Shown in pieces: positions 1 to 7,667 of a DNA stretch of 16,032 nt. A program made the translations under genes and the position numbers. Origin of the DNA: Erythrobacter donghaensis (GTDB lineage: Bacteria; Pseudomonadota; Alphaproteobacteria; Sphingomonadales; Sphingomonadaceae); contig NZ_LSJS01000050.1 in assembly GCF_001557325.1 (NCBI RefSeq), positions 1 through 16,032 of the forward strand, read 5' to 3'. The notes below the pieces were generated by a model. The model searched no databases and was not told the DNA's origin. It saw nothing but the letters and a program-made list of their open reading frames with translations. Each line of letters begins with the position of its first letter. Position 1 is the stretch's first letter.

Positions 1-108
1 ACTTGCGCGTCTATGAGGTCGGTGAACCGCGCTCCACGTAGCTTAGGGCCGCATTGATGCATTCGGCACCAGATCCTGAGCGGCCGCAAGGGGGTCGGTA
101 GCTGAATT

Positions 109-140
109 TCCGCTTTCGGCCCAAATCGCTGCAAAGCGGA
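109..140. repeat. Inverted repeat with 8-bp arms
   Basis: TCCGCTTT at 109-116 is repeated in inverted form (AAAGCGGA) at 133-140. The right arm sits inside GCAAAGCGGAC (131-141), which recurs at 985-995 in a larger palindrome on the other side of dcd. Apart from this and the element at 160-202, I see no gene or other signal in positions 1-263; the first 100 bases hold nothing I recognise. Confidence 0.4.
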
Positions 141-159
141 CGGGCTCCTTCCATCAATT

Positions 160-202
160 GTCATCCCGGCGGAAGCTGGGCCCCGGCCCGCGCCGGGGTG
201 AC
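160..202. repeat. REP-like imperfect inverted repeat upstream of dcd
   Basis: GTCATCCCGGC (160-170) is matched by GCCGGGGTGAC (192-202), its reverse complement with one mismatch that would be a G-U pair in RNA. The GC-rich middle can fold further. Short dispersed hairpins opening with GTCATCCCGGC are common between genes in alphaproteobacteria, so this is probably one copy of a genome-wide intergenic repeat rather than a dcd-specific control site. Confidence 0.5.
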
Positions 203-263
203 GATAGGGGATAGGTCTCGCATCACCCTTGCCCCCGCGCCCGCCATCGGGAATCCCTTTCTC

Positions 264-818
264 ATGGCGATTCTCTCCGACAAATGGATCCGCGCGCAGG
301 CGCTCGAACATGGCATGATCGAGCCTTTCGTCGAGGCGCAGCGGCGTGACGGGGTGATCTCCTATGGCCTCTCGTCCTACGGCTACGACGCGCGGGTTGC
401 GCCGGAGTTCAAGATCTTCACCAATGTCGATTCCTCGGTGGTCGATCCCAAGGCCTTCGATCCCAAGAGCTTCGTCGACCGCGAGACCGATGTCTGCATC
501 ATCCCGCCCAATTCCTTCGCGCTCGCCCGCACGGTCGAATATTTCCGTGTGCCCGAGGACGTGCTGGTGATCTGCCTCGGCAAGTCGACCTATGCGCGCT
601 GCGGGATCATCGTGAACGTCACCCCGCTGGAGCCGGGCTGGGAAGGGCATGTGACGCTCGAATTCAGCAACACCACGCCGCTCCCTGCGAAGATCTACGC
701 CAACGAGGGCGCGTGCCAGTTCCTGTTCCTGCAGGGCAACGAACGCTGCGAGACCAGCTACAAAGACCGCGCGGGCAAATACATGGGCCAGCGCGGGGTG
801 ACCCTGCCACGGCTGTAG
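264..818 (+). CDS. dcd: dCTP deaminase
   Basis: This 184-residue cytosolic enzyme deaminates dCTP to dUTP and ammonia, feeding dUTPase and thymidylate synthesis. The whole family pattern is visible: [12 protein letters not shown] (33-44), the nucleotide-binding stretch GKSTYARCG (106-114) with its Ser and Arg, and [16 protein letters not shown] (118-133) ending in the expected catalytic Glu133. The C-terminus is [14 protein letters not shown]. The length is usual for bacterial Dcd. The ATG at 264 is chosen because [10 protein letters not shown] is the conserved family N-terminus; an in-frame extension back to 198 has no family counterpart and runs into the repeat. No strong ribosome binding site is seen. 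The gene appears to stand alone. Confidence 0.96.
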   Translation: MAILSDKWIRAQALEHGMIEPFVEAQRRDGVISYGLSSYGYDARVAPEFKIFTNVDSSVVDPKAFDPKSFVDRETDVCIIPPNSFALARTVEYFRVPEDVLVICLGKSTYARCGIIVNVTPLEPGWEGHVTLEFSNTTPLPAKIYANEGACQFLFLQGNERCETSYKDRAGKYMGQRGVTLPRL

Positions 819-985
819 GGCCCCGGCTTCAGGGCGCTTTCCTACAGACGGGCAGCCGGGTTAGCCTTGGGCGTTCTCGCGTCCGAAAGGCCCTCGACCC
901 TGTGACAAAGGCCCCGCTTCCCTGTCCGTCCGCCTTGGCGAAAATCGCACAAGCCACGGATTTTCCTAATCCTTTCGGGATTTTG

Positions 986-1010
986 CAAAGCGGACACGGT
1001 GTCCGCTTTG
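986..1010. promoter_or_regulatory. Perfect 12-bp-arm palindrome between dcd and the oxidoreductase gene
   Basis: CAAAGCGGACAC (986-997) is followed by a single G and then its exact reverse complement GTGTCCGCTTTG (999-1010). No T-run follows on either strand, so it is a poor intrinsic terminator. It lies 86 bases before the start at 1096. An operator or a small dispersed repeat are both possible; the sub-sequence GCAAAGCGGAC also occurs at 131-141. The rest of the 819-1095 gap shows only a small GCGTG-GCAA-CACGC hairpin (1063-1076) just before the ribosome binding site. Confidence 0.4.
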
Positions 1011-1095
1011 TCCGCTTGCCCACGGGTCGCCGCACGGATTCGGTCTGGCGGAGCCCGGCTGTGCGTGGCAACACGCCAGCCAAAGGAGAGCATGC

Positions 1096-2271
1096 ATGAG
1101 CACCCGCGAATTCGACATCATCGTCTATGGCGCCACCGGCTACACCGGGCGGCTGGTGGCGGAGTATCTCGCCAGCCATTATGGCAGCCGCGAGGATGGC
1201 CCCAAGTGGGCGATGGCGGGGCGCAGCCTTGCCAAGCTCGAGGAAGTCCGCGACCTGATCGGCGCGCCCGCCTCGACGCCCCTCGTTGTCGCCAATGCCG
1301 ATGACGATGCCGACCTCGAAGCCATGTGCGCGCGGACGAAGGTCGTCCTCACCACCGTCGGCCCCTACCAGCTCTATGGCGACAAGCTCGTCGCCGCCTG
1401 CGTCAAGACCGGCACCGACTATGCCGACCTGTGCGGCGAGCCTGCATGGATGGCGGCCAAGATCGCCGAGCATCAGGCGGCGGCAGAGGCCAGCGGCGCG
1501 CGCATCTGCTTTTCGAGCGGGTTCGATTCCATCCCCTTCGATCTCGGCGTGATGATGACCCAGAAGGCCTGCGTCGAAAAATTCGGCAAGCCCGCCCCGC
1601 GCATCCGCGGGCGGGTGCGGGCGATGCAGGGCACCTTCTCGGGCGGCACCGCGGCGAGCCTCGGCGCGACGATGAAGGCGGCGGCCAAGGACGTCTCGGT
1701 GATCGGCGTGCTGCGCAACCCCTTTGCGCTCACCCCGGGCTTCGAGGGGCCAGACCAGCCCTCGGGCATGATCCCGAGCTATGAGGACGATCTCGGCAAG
1801 TGGTCCGCGCCCTTCGTGATGGCGCCGATCAACACCAAGAACGTCCACCGCACCAACTTCCTGCTCGGCCACCCCTATGGCACCGATTTCCAGTATGACG
1901 AGATGATGCTGACGAGCCCCGGCGAGGCGGGCAAGGCGGCGGCCAATGCGGCGCTCGAATTCATGAAGAACCCCTTCGGCGCCAAGCCCCCCAAGCCGGG
2001 CGAGGGGCCCACGAAGGAGGAGCGCGAGAACGGCTTCTACGATGTCGTCTTCGTCGCCGACATGCCGGACGGGGGCCGGCTGCAATACGGGGTCAAGGGC
2101 CGCTACGATCCAGGTTACGGCTCGACCAGCCGGATGCTGTCGGAGACGGGGATCGCGCTGCTCGCCTGCACCAAGCCCGGCGGCATCGGCACCCCGGGCG
2201 CGTTCCTCGGCGAGGCGCTGGTCGAGCGGCTGGTGGAGCACGCCGAGCTGAGCTTCGGGGTGGAAGACTGA
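1096..2271 (+). CDS. Saccharopine dehydrogenase-like NAD(P)-binding oxidoreductase
   Basis: This 391-residue protein opens with a Rossmann fold: DIIVYGATGYTGRLVAEYL carries the glycine motif GATGYTG at residues 12-18. Next come CGEPAW and SSGFDSIPFDLGV, typical of the saccharopine dehydrogenase-like family that includes mycobacterial trans-acting enoyl reductases. Family members are NAD(P)-dependent reductases, and several act on lipid-type substrates; the substrate here cannot be told, and lysine metabolism is unlikely from the name alone. No signal peptide is seen, so it is presumably cytoplasmic. The ATG at 1096 is supported by AAAGGAG (1081-1087) about eight bases upstream. It appears monocistronic: the following genes run the other way. 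Confidence 0.87.
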   Translation: MSTREFDIIVYGATGYTGRLVAEYLASHYGSREDGPKWAMAGRSLAKLEEVRDLIGAPASTPLVVANADDDADLEAMCARTKVVLTTVGPYQLYGDKLVAACVKTGTDYADLCGEPAWMAAKIAEHQAAAEASGARICFSSGFDSIPFDLGVMMTQKACVEKFGKPAPRIRGRVRAMQGTFSGGTAASLGATMKAAAKDVSVIGVLRNPFALTPGFEGPDQPSGMIPSYEDDLGKWSAPFVMAPINTKNVHRTNFLLGHPYGTDFQYDEMMLTSPGEAGKAAANAALEFMKNPFGAKPPKPGEGPTKEERENGFYDVVFVADMPDGGRLQYGVKGRYDPGYGSTSRMLSETGIALLACTKPGGIGTPGAFLGEALVERLVEHAELSFGVED

Positions 2272-2275
2272 TGCG

Positions 2276-2316
2276 AAAAGGGCAGCCGACACCGGACGTG
2301 TCCGGCCCGACTGCCC
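2276..2316 (-). terminator. Intrinsic terminator of the first TonB-dependent receptor gene
   Basis: GGGCAG (2280-2285) pairs with CTGCCC (2311-2316), enclosing a second stem CCGGAC (2292-2297) with GTCCGG (2300-2305). On the minus strand the hairpin is followed by TTTT (complement of 2276-2279). It sits about 30 bases beyond the stop codon at 2347 and just after the convergent oxidoreductase gene, so the stem may also slow plus-strand transcription. Confidence 0.65.
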
Positions 2317-2346
2317 CGATTGCGACCCTGGGGGGAGAGGCGGGCC

Positions 2347-4527
2347 TCAGAAGCTGAGGCGGACGCTCGCCCTCACATTGCGCCCGATCAGCGGCACGAA
2401 ATCTTTCGTGAAGCTCGCGTGGCGGCGGCCGGTGACATCGAAGATGTTGTCGGCTGCGATCTGGACGGTGACATTGCGGTTGTCCCTGAGAGGGCGCCAG
2501 GCGACGAGGGCGTTGACGAGGGTGAAGCTGTCGGTCGCGGTCTCGAAGGCGGCGGTGCGGTTCTGCTCGTCGAACCACTGGATCTCGCCGCGCAGGTCTA
2601 GGGGTCCGGTCTGGGCCTCGAGCGCGCCGAGCAGGGCGAGCGGCGGGATGCGCGGGATGGCGTCGCCATTGTCGAGCTCGGCCTCGGTGTAGGAGGCGCT
2701 GAGGTCGGTGAGCAGGCGGAAGGAGCCGGTGTCGATGATCGGGTAGGAGAGCTCGGCCTCGAAGCCCCAGAAGTCGGCATCGCCCTGGAGGTACTGGAAG
2801 ACGGGGAGGTCGTCCTCTTCCTCGCCGGTTTCCTCGAGGAAGATGTAGTTGTCGAACCACTGGCGATAGGCGGTGAGGCCGAAGGTGCCCTTGCCGATCC
2901 GGCCGCGGGCATAGGCCTCGAGGCCCCAGGCGCGCTCGGTGGCAAGGTCGGGGTCGCCGATCTCGAAGGCCTGCGTGGCGATGTGCGGGCCGTCGGAGAA
3001 CAGCTCCTCGGCGCTCGGCGCGCGTTCGGCGCGCGAGCCGTTGATGCCGAAGCGGATGCCCTCGATGCCTTCGTAGACGAGGCCGAGCGCGCCCGAGAAG
3101 GTATCGAAGTCGCGCTCGACGCCGAGGGTCTGGGCCTCGACCTTGGTGAACTCGGCGCGCGCGGCAGCCTCGATCTGGAACGGGCCGGTGCCCCATTCCT
3201 GGAGGGTGAAGAGCGCGACCTGGTCGGTGAGGTTGGGCGGGACGTAGGCTTCGGCGCCCACGGCGAGGAAATCGCGGTGGGTGTATTGCACGCCGGACGC
3301 GCCGCGCAGCACGCCGTCTGCGTTCTGCACCAGCTCGGCGCGGGCCTCGACGCTGGTCGAATCGAACACGGTGCCGACCTCGGCGCCCTCGAATTCGGTG
3401 TGGGTGTAGTCGGAATAGCCGACCCGCAGCTTCAATCGCTCGAAGGCGCCCTCGCCGAGGTAGACATCGCCCTTGAAGTCGGCGCGGAACTGCTCGAGGC
3501 CGATGGTGACGCGCTCCTCGCCTTCCTCCTCCTCCTCGGCACCGCCTTCCTCACCGTGGTGGCCGGTGCCGGGGCGGGTGGGGACGCCGTAGCTGGTGTC
3601 GTACCAGCCGATGCTGGCGCCGAAGGTGCTCTCGCCGAGGATCAGGCCGAGACCGGCGTTGACGGTCCAGCTCTCGACCGCGGTGTTGGGCACGAAGTCG
3701 CCTTGCGAGGCCGCTGCGCGCAGCTCGGCGGCTTCCTCGATCTCGCCCTCGGCCTCCTCCTCGGCGGCCTCGGCGAAGAGCTCGTTGCGCAGTTCACGCG
3801 CCACCTGAAGCCCGCCGATGTCGATGTCGCCGGTCTTGCGCCACGACCCGTCGATGTGGGCGACGAGGTTGGGGCCGATCCCGACATCGAGGCTCGCCGC
3901 GCCGGTGCGCAGGTTGGTGGCGGTGTCGACCGCGCCGAAGGCGTCAAGGTGGAAGGCCTCGTCCGGGATCCGGGTCGGGATGCGCTTGTCGATCACGTTG
4001 ACCGCGCCGCCGATCGCCTGGCTGCCGTAGAGCAGCACGGCCGGCCCGCGCAGCACCTCGATCCGCTCGATGGTGATCGGCTCGATCGTGGTGGCGTGGT
4101 CGACCGAGGTGTTCGAGACATCGGCGGTGCCCACGCCGTCGACCAGCACGCGCACGCGTTCGCCCTGCTGGCCGCGCAGCACCGGACGCGAGGAGCCGGG
4201 CGCGAAGCTGGTCGCCGAGACGCCGGGGAGTTTGGCGAGCAGGTCGCCGATCTGGCCGGTCGCCGCGTCGCGCTGGACGTCGGCGATATCGATCACGCTG
4301 GTGCCCGCCAGCAGATCGAGCTCCTTGAGGCCCGCGGTGCTGACGATGATCTCGCCCGCAGTGGCGGCCTGACGGTTGTGGAGGTCGTCCTCGGGCTCGG
4401 CCTCGGCGGCGGGCTGGGCTGCTTCCGCCGCCGTTTCGTCGGCCAGCGCCGGGCTGGCGGCGGCAAGACCGAGCGCGGCAACGAGCGCAAGGCGGGAGGA
4501 GGCAAGGGAGAGCTTGCTGGCGTTCAT
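2347..4527 (-). CDS. TonB-dependent outer-membrane receptor, ZnuD-like (metal uptake candidate)
   Basis: This 726-residue outer-membrane protein has a signal peptide (1-29, cleavage near SPALA|D), a TonB-dependent plug at about 59-182 (VLRGQQGERVRVLVDG, IERIEVLRGPAVLLYGSQAIGGAVNVID) and a long beta-barrel ending in RASVRLSF with the terminal Phe of such barrels. Residues about 322-338 hold two adjacent His and a run of Glu, and a second acidic patch lies at about 245-265. A His/acidic-rich loop and this plug type recall ZnuD-type zinc receptors, so zinc or another divalent metal is my best guess, by inference. The ATG at 4527 begins the signal peptide; the longer in-frame start lacks one. A palindrome at 4549-4563 suggests a repressor. 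Confidence 0.87.
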   Translation of the reverse strand: MNASKLSLASSRLALVAALGLAAASPALADETAAEAAQPAAEAEPEDDLHNRQAATAGEIIVSTAGLKELDLLAGTSVIDIADVQRDAATGQIGDLLAKLPGVSATSFAPGSSRPVLRGQQGERVRVLVDGVGTADVSNTSVDHATTIEPITIERIEVLRGPAVLLYGSQAIGGAVNVIDKRIPTRIPDEAFHLDAFGAVDTATNLRTGAASLDVGIGPNLVAHIDGSWRKTGDIDIGGLQVARELRNELFAEAAEEEAEGEIEEAAELRAAASQGDFVPNTAVESWTVNAGLGLILGESTFGASIGWYDTSYGVPTRPGTGHHGEEGGAEEEEEGEERVTIGLEQFRADFKGDVYLGEGAFERLKLRVGYSDYTHTEFEGAEVGTVFDSTSVEARAELVQNADGVLRGASGVQYTHRDFLAVGAEAYVPPNLTDQVALFTLQEWGTGPFQIEAAARAEFTKVEAQTLGVERDFDTFSGALGLVYEGIEGIRFGINGSRAERAPSAEELFSDGPHIATQAFEIGDPDLATERAWGLEAYARGRIGKGTFGLTAYRQWFDNYIFLEETGEEEDDLPVFQYLQGDADFWGFEAELSYPIIDTGSFRLLTDLSASYTEAELDNGDAIPRIPPLALLGALEAQTGPLDLRGEIQWFDEQNRTAAFETATDSFTLVNALVAWRPLRDNRNVTVQIAADNIFDVTGRRHASFTKDFVPLIGRNVRASVRLSF

Positions 4528-4548
4528 GGCGGTTCCCGTGTCATGTAT

Positions 4549-4563
4549 GTGATAACGTATCAC
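4549..4563 (-). promoter_or_regulatory. Candidate operator upstream of the ZnuD-like receptor
   Basis: GTGATAACGTATCAC has perfect 6-bp arms (GTGATA / TATCAC) around three bases. It lies 22-36 bases before the start at 4527, in the most AT-rich part of the gap, where a promoter would be. A Fur-family regulator, possibly Zur given the receptor type, is a plausible binder, but it does not clearly match a Zur consensus I can recall. Confidence 0.45.
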
Positions 4564-4644
4564 GCGCCTAGCGCCGCGCCCGCGCGATGCAAGCACAAAA
4601 TCGCAAGACGGTGCTCAGGGATCGACGAAAGGCATCCCGGCCCC

Positions 4645-4684
4645 CAAAAGAAAATGGCCCGGCCGCGCGAGGCGACCGGGCCAT
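4645..4684 (-). terminator. Intrinsic terminator of the second TonB-dependent receptor gene
   Basis: ATGGCCCGG (4654-4662) pairs perfectly with CCGGGCCAT (4676-4684) across a 13-base loop. On the minus strand the stem is followed by TTTTCTTTTG (complement of 4645-4654). It starts about 20 bases after the stop codon at 4706, so the two receptor genes are transcribed separately. Confidence 0.85.
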
Positions 4685-4705
4685 GAGCCTCGTCAGGAAG
4701 GCTGA

Positions 4706-7144
4706 TCAGAACGCGTAGCGGGCAACCACCTGGAACACCGGACCGGCACGCTCGCTTTCGAGTTCGTACTCGTCGAACTCGCGATCGATCTGCTCCTGGA
4801 CGGTGTTGAACTTGTTGAAGTCCTCGTCCTTGGTCCCGTCGAGCAGGTTCGAGCCCACCGCGCGGATGACGAAGCTGTCGCCGAAGCGCTTCTCGACGAA
4901 GATTTCGAGGTCCGCGCCGTAGCGGGTGAAGACTTCCTCGCCCACCACGCGGCCGAAGGCCTCGCCCTGCTTGCGATAGGTCGCGCCGAAGGCCACGCCC
5001 AAATCGGGCAGGTTCTGGATCGCGCCGAAGTTGTAGACGTAATCCGACTGGTCGTTGAAGCGGCGCTCGCCGAATTCGTCGGTGATGTTGCTGTCGAGGA
5101 TCGCGAGGTTCCCGAACACGCCGGTTTCGGGCAGGCCGAGGAAGGCGAGGCTGAACGAGGCGTCGAATTCGATCCCGTAGACTTCGCCGTCACCGGTGTT
5201 GCGCGGGACGTAGACGAAGGTGCCGGGACCTTCCGAGCCGTCTTCCACCGAGCCATCGGCTTCCAGCGCGGTGGTCAGTTCGGTGAGGTTGCTCACGTCG
5301 CGGTAGAACACGTTGACGCCGATCACGCCGTTCTTGCCGATCTTGTGCTCGTAGCCAAGGTCGCCGCCCCAGGCGGTTTCGGGCAGCAGGAACGGGTTGC
5401 CGCGGAAGTCGTTGTCGCCGAATTCGGTTTCCAGCTCGATCGGAGCGATGAAATCGAAGCGCGGGCGACGCAGCGTGAGCGCGGCCGAGGCCGTGATCCG
5501 GCCATTGCCGATCTCGTACTTGAGCGAGGCCGAGGGCAGGAACTCGTCATAGTCATTGCTGACGTCGGTACCGGCCGGGTTGTCCGGATTGCTGCCGAAG
5601 ATGTCGGTCGTGGTGCTTTCCCAGCGCAGACCGACTTCAAAGGTCAGATTGTCGTATTCGCCTTCGATCAGCGCGTAGAGATCGGCGCGGTCTTCCTCGA
5701 TCGCGACGACGGTGTTTTCGAACGCCGGGAAGACCGCGGGCACGAACTCGACCGGGCTGCGGACGAACTGGTCATAGCCGGTGCGGGTCGCCGCCGGCAG
5801 GTTGAACCGGTTGAGGCTGGTCCTCGGGGTTTCCTGGAACAGCGTGTCGCGGTCCTTGGTTTGGATAAAGCCGCCGATCGCGAATTCGAGATTGTCGTTG
5901 AGCTCGAACTCATGCTCGAGGTTGACGAAGAACTCGGTGTCCCTGGTGTCCGAAAGGATCAGCTCGCCGGTGAAACGCGGGGAGCTGCGGTCAAAGTCGA
6001 TTTCGTATTCGAATTCGTCCTGGACATCATCGAAGCTGGCATAGCCGACCCGCAGCTGGGTTTCGCCGAGGCTCCATTCCTGATTGAGCTTGCCGATGAT
6101 CGACCAGCTTTCGGTGGTGATGTCGTTGACGTTGGCGTTGTCGGTCAGCAGGCCGGCATCGTCGGTGTCGTCGTCATTGTCGACCGGGCCGAACACGCCT
6201 TCGGGCCGCGAATATTCGAAGGAGCGCTCGTCCTCCACGCGCTCGGTGCGCACGAAGTTGCCGAGGATTTCGAATTCGGTGGTTTCAGTCTCGATCCCCC
6301 AGCTGGCGTTGAAGGCATAGTCGGTGCCGTCGCGGGTATCGGTCTGGTCTTCGCGGTTTTCGAAATCGTCGGTCGCGAAGTCGGGGTTGTTTTCGGGGCT
6401 GTCGCCATAGCGCAGGCTCAGCTTCTCCTTCGGGTTGTAACGGCCCTGCACGTTGGCGCCGATCAGCAGGCGACCGCCCGCCAGCGCGCCGCCGTAGTAG
6501 AAGCCGCCCGAGGGCTTGAACTCACCGTCATCGAAGAACAGCCCGCCCGCGCGGACATAGCCGCCATCGAGCGTCAGGCCGTCGCGCAGCACGATGTTGA
6601 GCGAGCCGGCCACCGCATCGCCGGTGCGGCGCGCCGAGGAGGAGCGCACGATCTCGACGCGCTGGATCAGCTCGGCGGGTATCCGATCGAGGAAGAACGA
6701 GCGGTCGGCCTGGCCGCCGGGCACGCGCTCGCCGTTGATCAGGATCTGGGTGTAGCCCGGATCGAGGCCGCGCAACCGCGCACCGTCGCTTTCGAGGACG
6801 TCCGACAGGAAGGTCACGCCCGGCACGCGCTTCAGCGCGTCACCCGCGGTCAGCGGTTCGAAGCGGCGGAAATACTCCTCGTCATAGACCAGAATCGGCT
6901 CGGCCGCGTCCGAACGGTTGCGGAAGCCGATCGAGCCCTGGACCACGATTTCCTTGGCCGACTGGATGTCTTCCTCGCTCGGCGTCTCGGGATCCTGCGC
7001 CGCAGCGGCGGCCGCGGTTGCGGAGAGCGCGGCGTCAGCGGGTGCGGTATCGTCGGCGAGGGCCGCGTGCGGGACTGCGGCGACAGCGGCGAGCATGAGA
7101 GCCTTGCGCGACAGGCGCAGGCGGAGCGGCGTGGTATAATTCAT
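4706..7144 (-). CDS. TonB-dependent outer-membrane receptor, substrate unknown
   Basis: This 812-residue protein has a signal peptide (MNYTTPLRLRLSRKALMLAA, cleavage near residue 30, ALA|DD) and an Ala-rich linker. The plug (about 65-190) includes IVVQGSIGF, ALKRVPGVTFL, ARLRGLDPGYTQILINGERV and RVEIVRSSSARRTGDAVAGSLNIVLRDG. A beta-barrel rich in acidic turns follows and ends in VFQVVARYAF. It imports an unidentified ligand across the outer membrane using TonB-ExbBD energy. No carbohydrate or siderophore genes lie beside it, so no substrate is assigned. The ATG at 7144 is preferred because it starts the signal peptide and has GGGGGC upstream; an ATG four codons earlier (7156) is a close alternative. 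It has its own terminator at 4645-4684. Confidence 0.9.
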   Translation of the reverse strand: MNYTTPLRLRLSRKALMLAAVAAVPHAALADDTAPADAALSATAAAAAAQDPETPSEEDIQSAKEIVVQGSIGFRNRSDAAEPILVYDEEYFRRFEPLTAGDALKRVPGVTFLSDVLESDGARLRGLDPGYTQILINGERVPGGQADRSFFLDRIPAELIQRVEIVRSSSARRTGDAVAGSLNIVLRDGLTLDGGYVRAGGLFFDDGEFKPSGGFYYGGALAGGRLLIGANVQGRYNPKEKLSLRYGDSPENNPDFATDDFENREDQTDTRDGTDYAFNASWGIETETTEFEILGNFVRTERVEDERSFEYSRPEGVFGPVDNDDDTDDAGLLTDNANVNDITTESWSIIGKLNQEWSLGETQLRVGYASFDDVQDEFEYEIDFDRSSPRFTGELILSDTRDTEFFVNLEHEFELNDNLEFAIGGFIQTKDRDTLFQETPRTSLNRFNLPAATRTGYDQFVRSPVEFVPAVFPAFENTVVAIEEDRADLYALIEGEYDNLTFEVGLRWESTTTDIFGSNPDNPAGTDVSNDYDEFLPSASLKYEIGNGRITASAALTLRRPRFDFIAPIELETEFGDNDFRGNPFLLPETAWGGDLGYEHKIGKNGVIGVNVFYRDVSNLTELTTALEADGSVEDGSEGPGTFVYVPRNTGDGEVYGIEFDASFSLAFLGLPETGVFGNLAILDSNITDEFGERRFNDQSDYVYNFGAIQNLPDLGVAFGATYRKQGEAFGRVVGEEVFTRYGADLEIFVEKRFGDSFVIRAVGSNLLDGTKDEDFNKFNTVQEQIDREFDEYELESERAGPVFQVVARYAF

Positions 7145-7213
7145 CGGTGCCCCCATTGGCTTGGTTTGTGCGGGGGCCGCTATGGGGGCTGGGTGACGCT
7201 TTGCTGACAGCAT

Positions 7214-7263
7214 CGCGGATTGCGTCGCATCTCTGAAATATAACAGATTTGCTGCAATCCGCG
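7214..7263. repeat. Inverted repeat around an AT-rich centre upstream of the second receptor
   Basis: CGCGGATTGC (7214-7223) and GCAATCCGCG (7254-7263) are perfect 10-bp inverted arms around 30 bases. The centre contains TCTG-AAATATAA-CAGA (7232-7247), an AT-rich spot in GC-rich surroundings. It lies 70-120 bases before the receptor start at 7144, where a promoter and operator would be expected. No clear -35/-10 pair could be assigned. The rest of 7145-7442 holds nothing I recognise. Confidence 0.35.
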
Positions 7264-7442
7264 GCGCGCGGCCAAGCCTCTGATCAGATAGGCGATCCTG
7301 CCCGAGACTGACCGTCGGGCGACCGATGTGCGACATCTTGCGGACAAGCATTCCGGCGGCAGTGTTGCGCTTTTGCCGCATGCACGCGGCGGGCCGCCGC
7401 ACACAGGGGCTACCGGCCGAACGCAGGAATGTCGGTGGAAAC

Positions 7443-7488
7443 TGGAGCGGGCGAAGGGATTCGAACCCTCGACCCCAACCTTGGCAAG
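7443..7488 (-). pseudogene. Truncated tRNA-Gly(GCC), 3' half: attachment site at the island edge
   Basis: Read on the minus strand, this is the last 46 bases of a glycine tRNA. It has anticodon loop TTGCCAA (anticodon GCC at 7485-7483), 3' anticodon strand GGTTG, T arm GAGGG-TTCGAAT-CCCTT, 3' acceptor strand CGCCCGC, discriminator T and encoded CCA (7445-7443). The 5' anticodon strand (expected CAACC), D arm and 5' acceptor are absent; beyond 7488 the sequence is unrelated. This is what remains when an element integrates inside a tRNA gene and restores the intact gene at its far end. That end, with a complete tRNA-Gly carrying the same 3' sequence, should lie to the right, outside the window. 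Confidence 0.85.
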
Positions 7489-7549
7489 AAGACCGCCAGA
7501 CCTTTCCCAAGTGCGCCTGACTTCGATTAACTACGACAAATCAGTAGTA

Positions 7550-7591
7550 TAAGGCTATGAAACTTTTCCGAACCGCGATCACATAGCCTTA
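7550..7591. repeat. Perfect 10-bp inverted repeat between att site and integrase
   Basis: TAAGGCTATG (7550-7559) is exactly inverted as CATAGCCTTA (7582-7591) with 22 bases between. It lies between the att site and the integrase start. It could bind an excisionase or integrase, or form a hairpin; there is no T-run that would make it a terminator. Confidence 0.45.
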
Positions 7592-7605
7592 AATGAGCTT
7601 GCATC

Positions 7606-7652
7606 TGGTGACAATATGGTGACAAAGTGATCGCCAAGAGATTTTGTCACCA
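7606..7652. repeat. Probable integrase arm-type sites (TGGTGACAA repeats)
   Basis: TGGTGACAA (7606-7614) and TGGTGACAAA (7617-7626) are direct repeats spaced 11 bases apart, and TTTGTCACCA (7643-7652) is the exact inverse of the second. They lie within 65 bases upstream of the integrase gene. Repeated short sites between att and a tyrosine integrase gene are typical of arm-binding sites, and they may also let the integrase repress itself. Confidence 0.55.
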
Positions 7653-7667
7653 AACGGGGGGAAGTTC

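Noticed and set aside
829..2292. Long open frame on the minus strand opposite the oxidoreductase gene
   Set aside because: It is the antisense shadow of a clear GC-rich coding gene; the translation is low-complexity Arg/Ala/Gly-rich with no family motif.
2983..4686. Long plus-strand open frame opposite the first TonB receptor
   Set aside because: The receptor on the minus strand has a signal peptide, plug and barrel; this frame is only its complement and also runs through the promoter gap.
5345..7207. 620-codon plus-strand open frame opposite the second TonB receptor
   Set aside because: It is an antisense shadow with no recognisable domain, whereas the opposite strand is a complete receptor.
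7326..7552. Short plus-strand frames containing RRDSNPRP-like or GFEPSTPT-like strings
   Set aside because: These strings are the well-known spurious translation of tRNA 3' ends and mark the tRNA-Gly fragment, not a gene.
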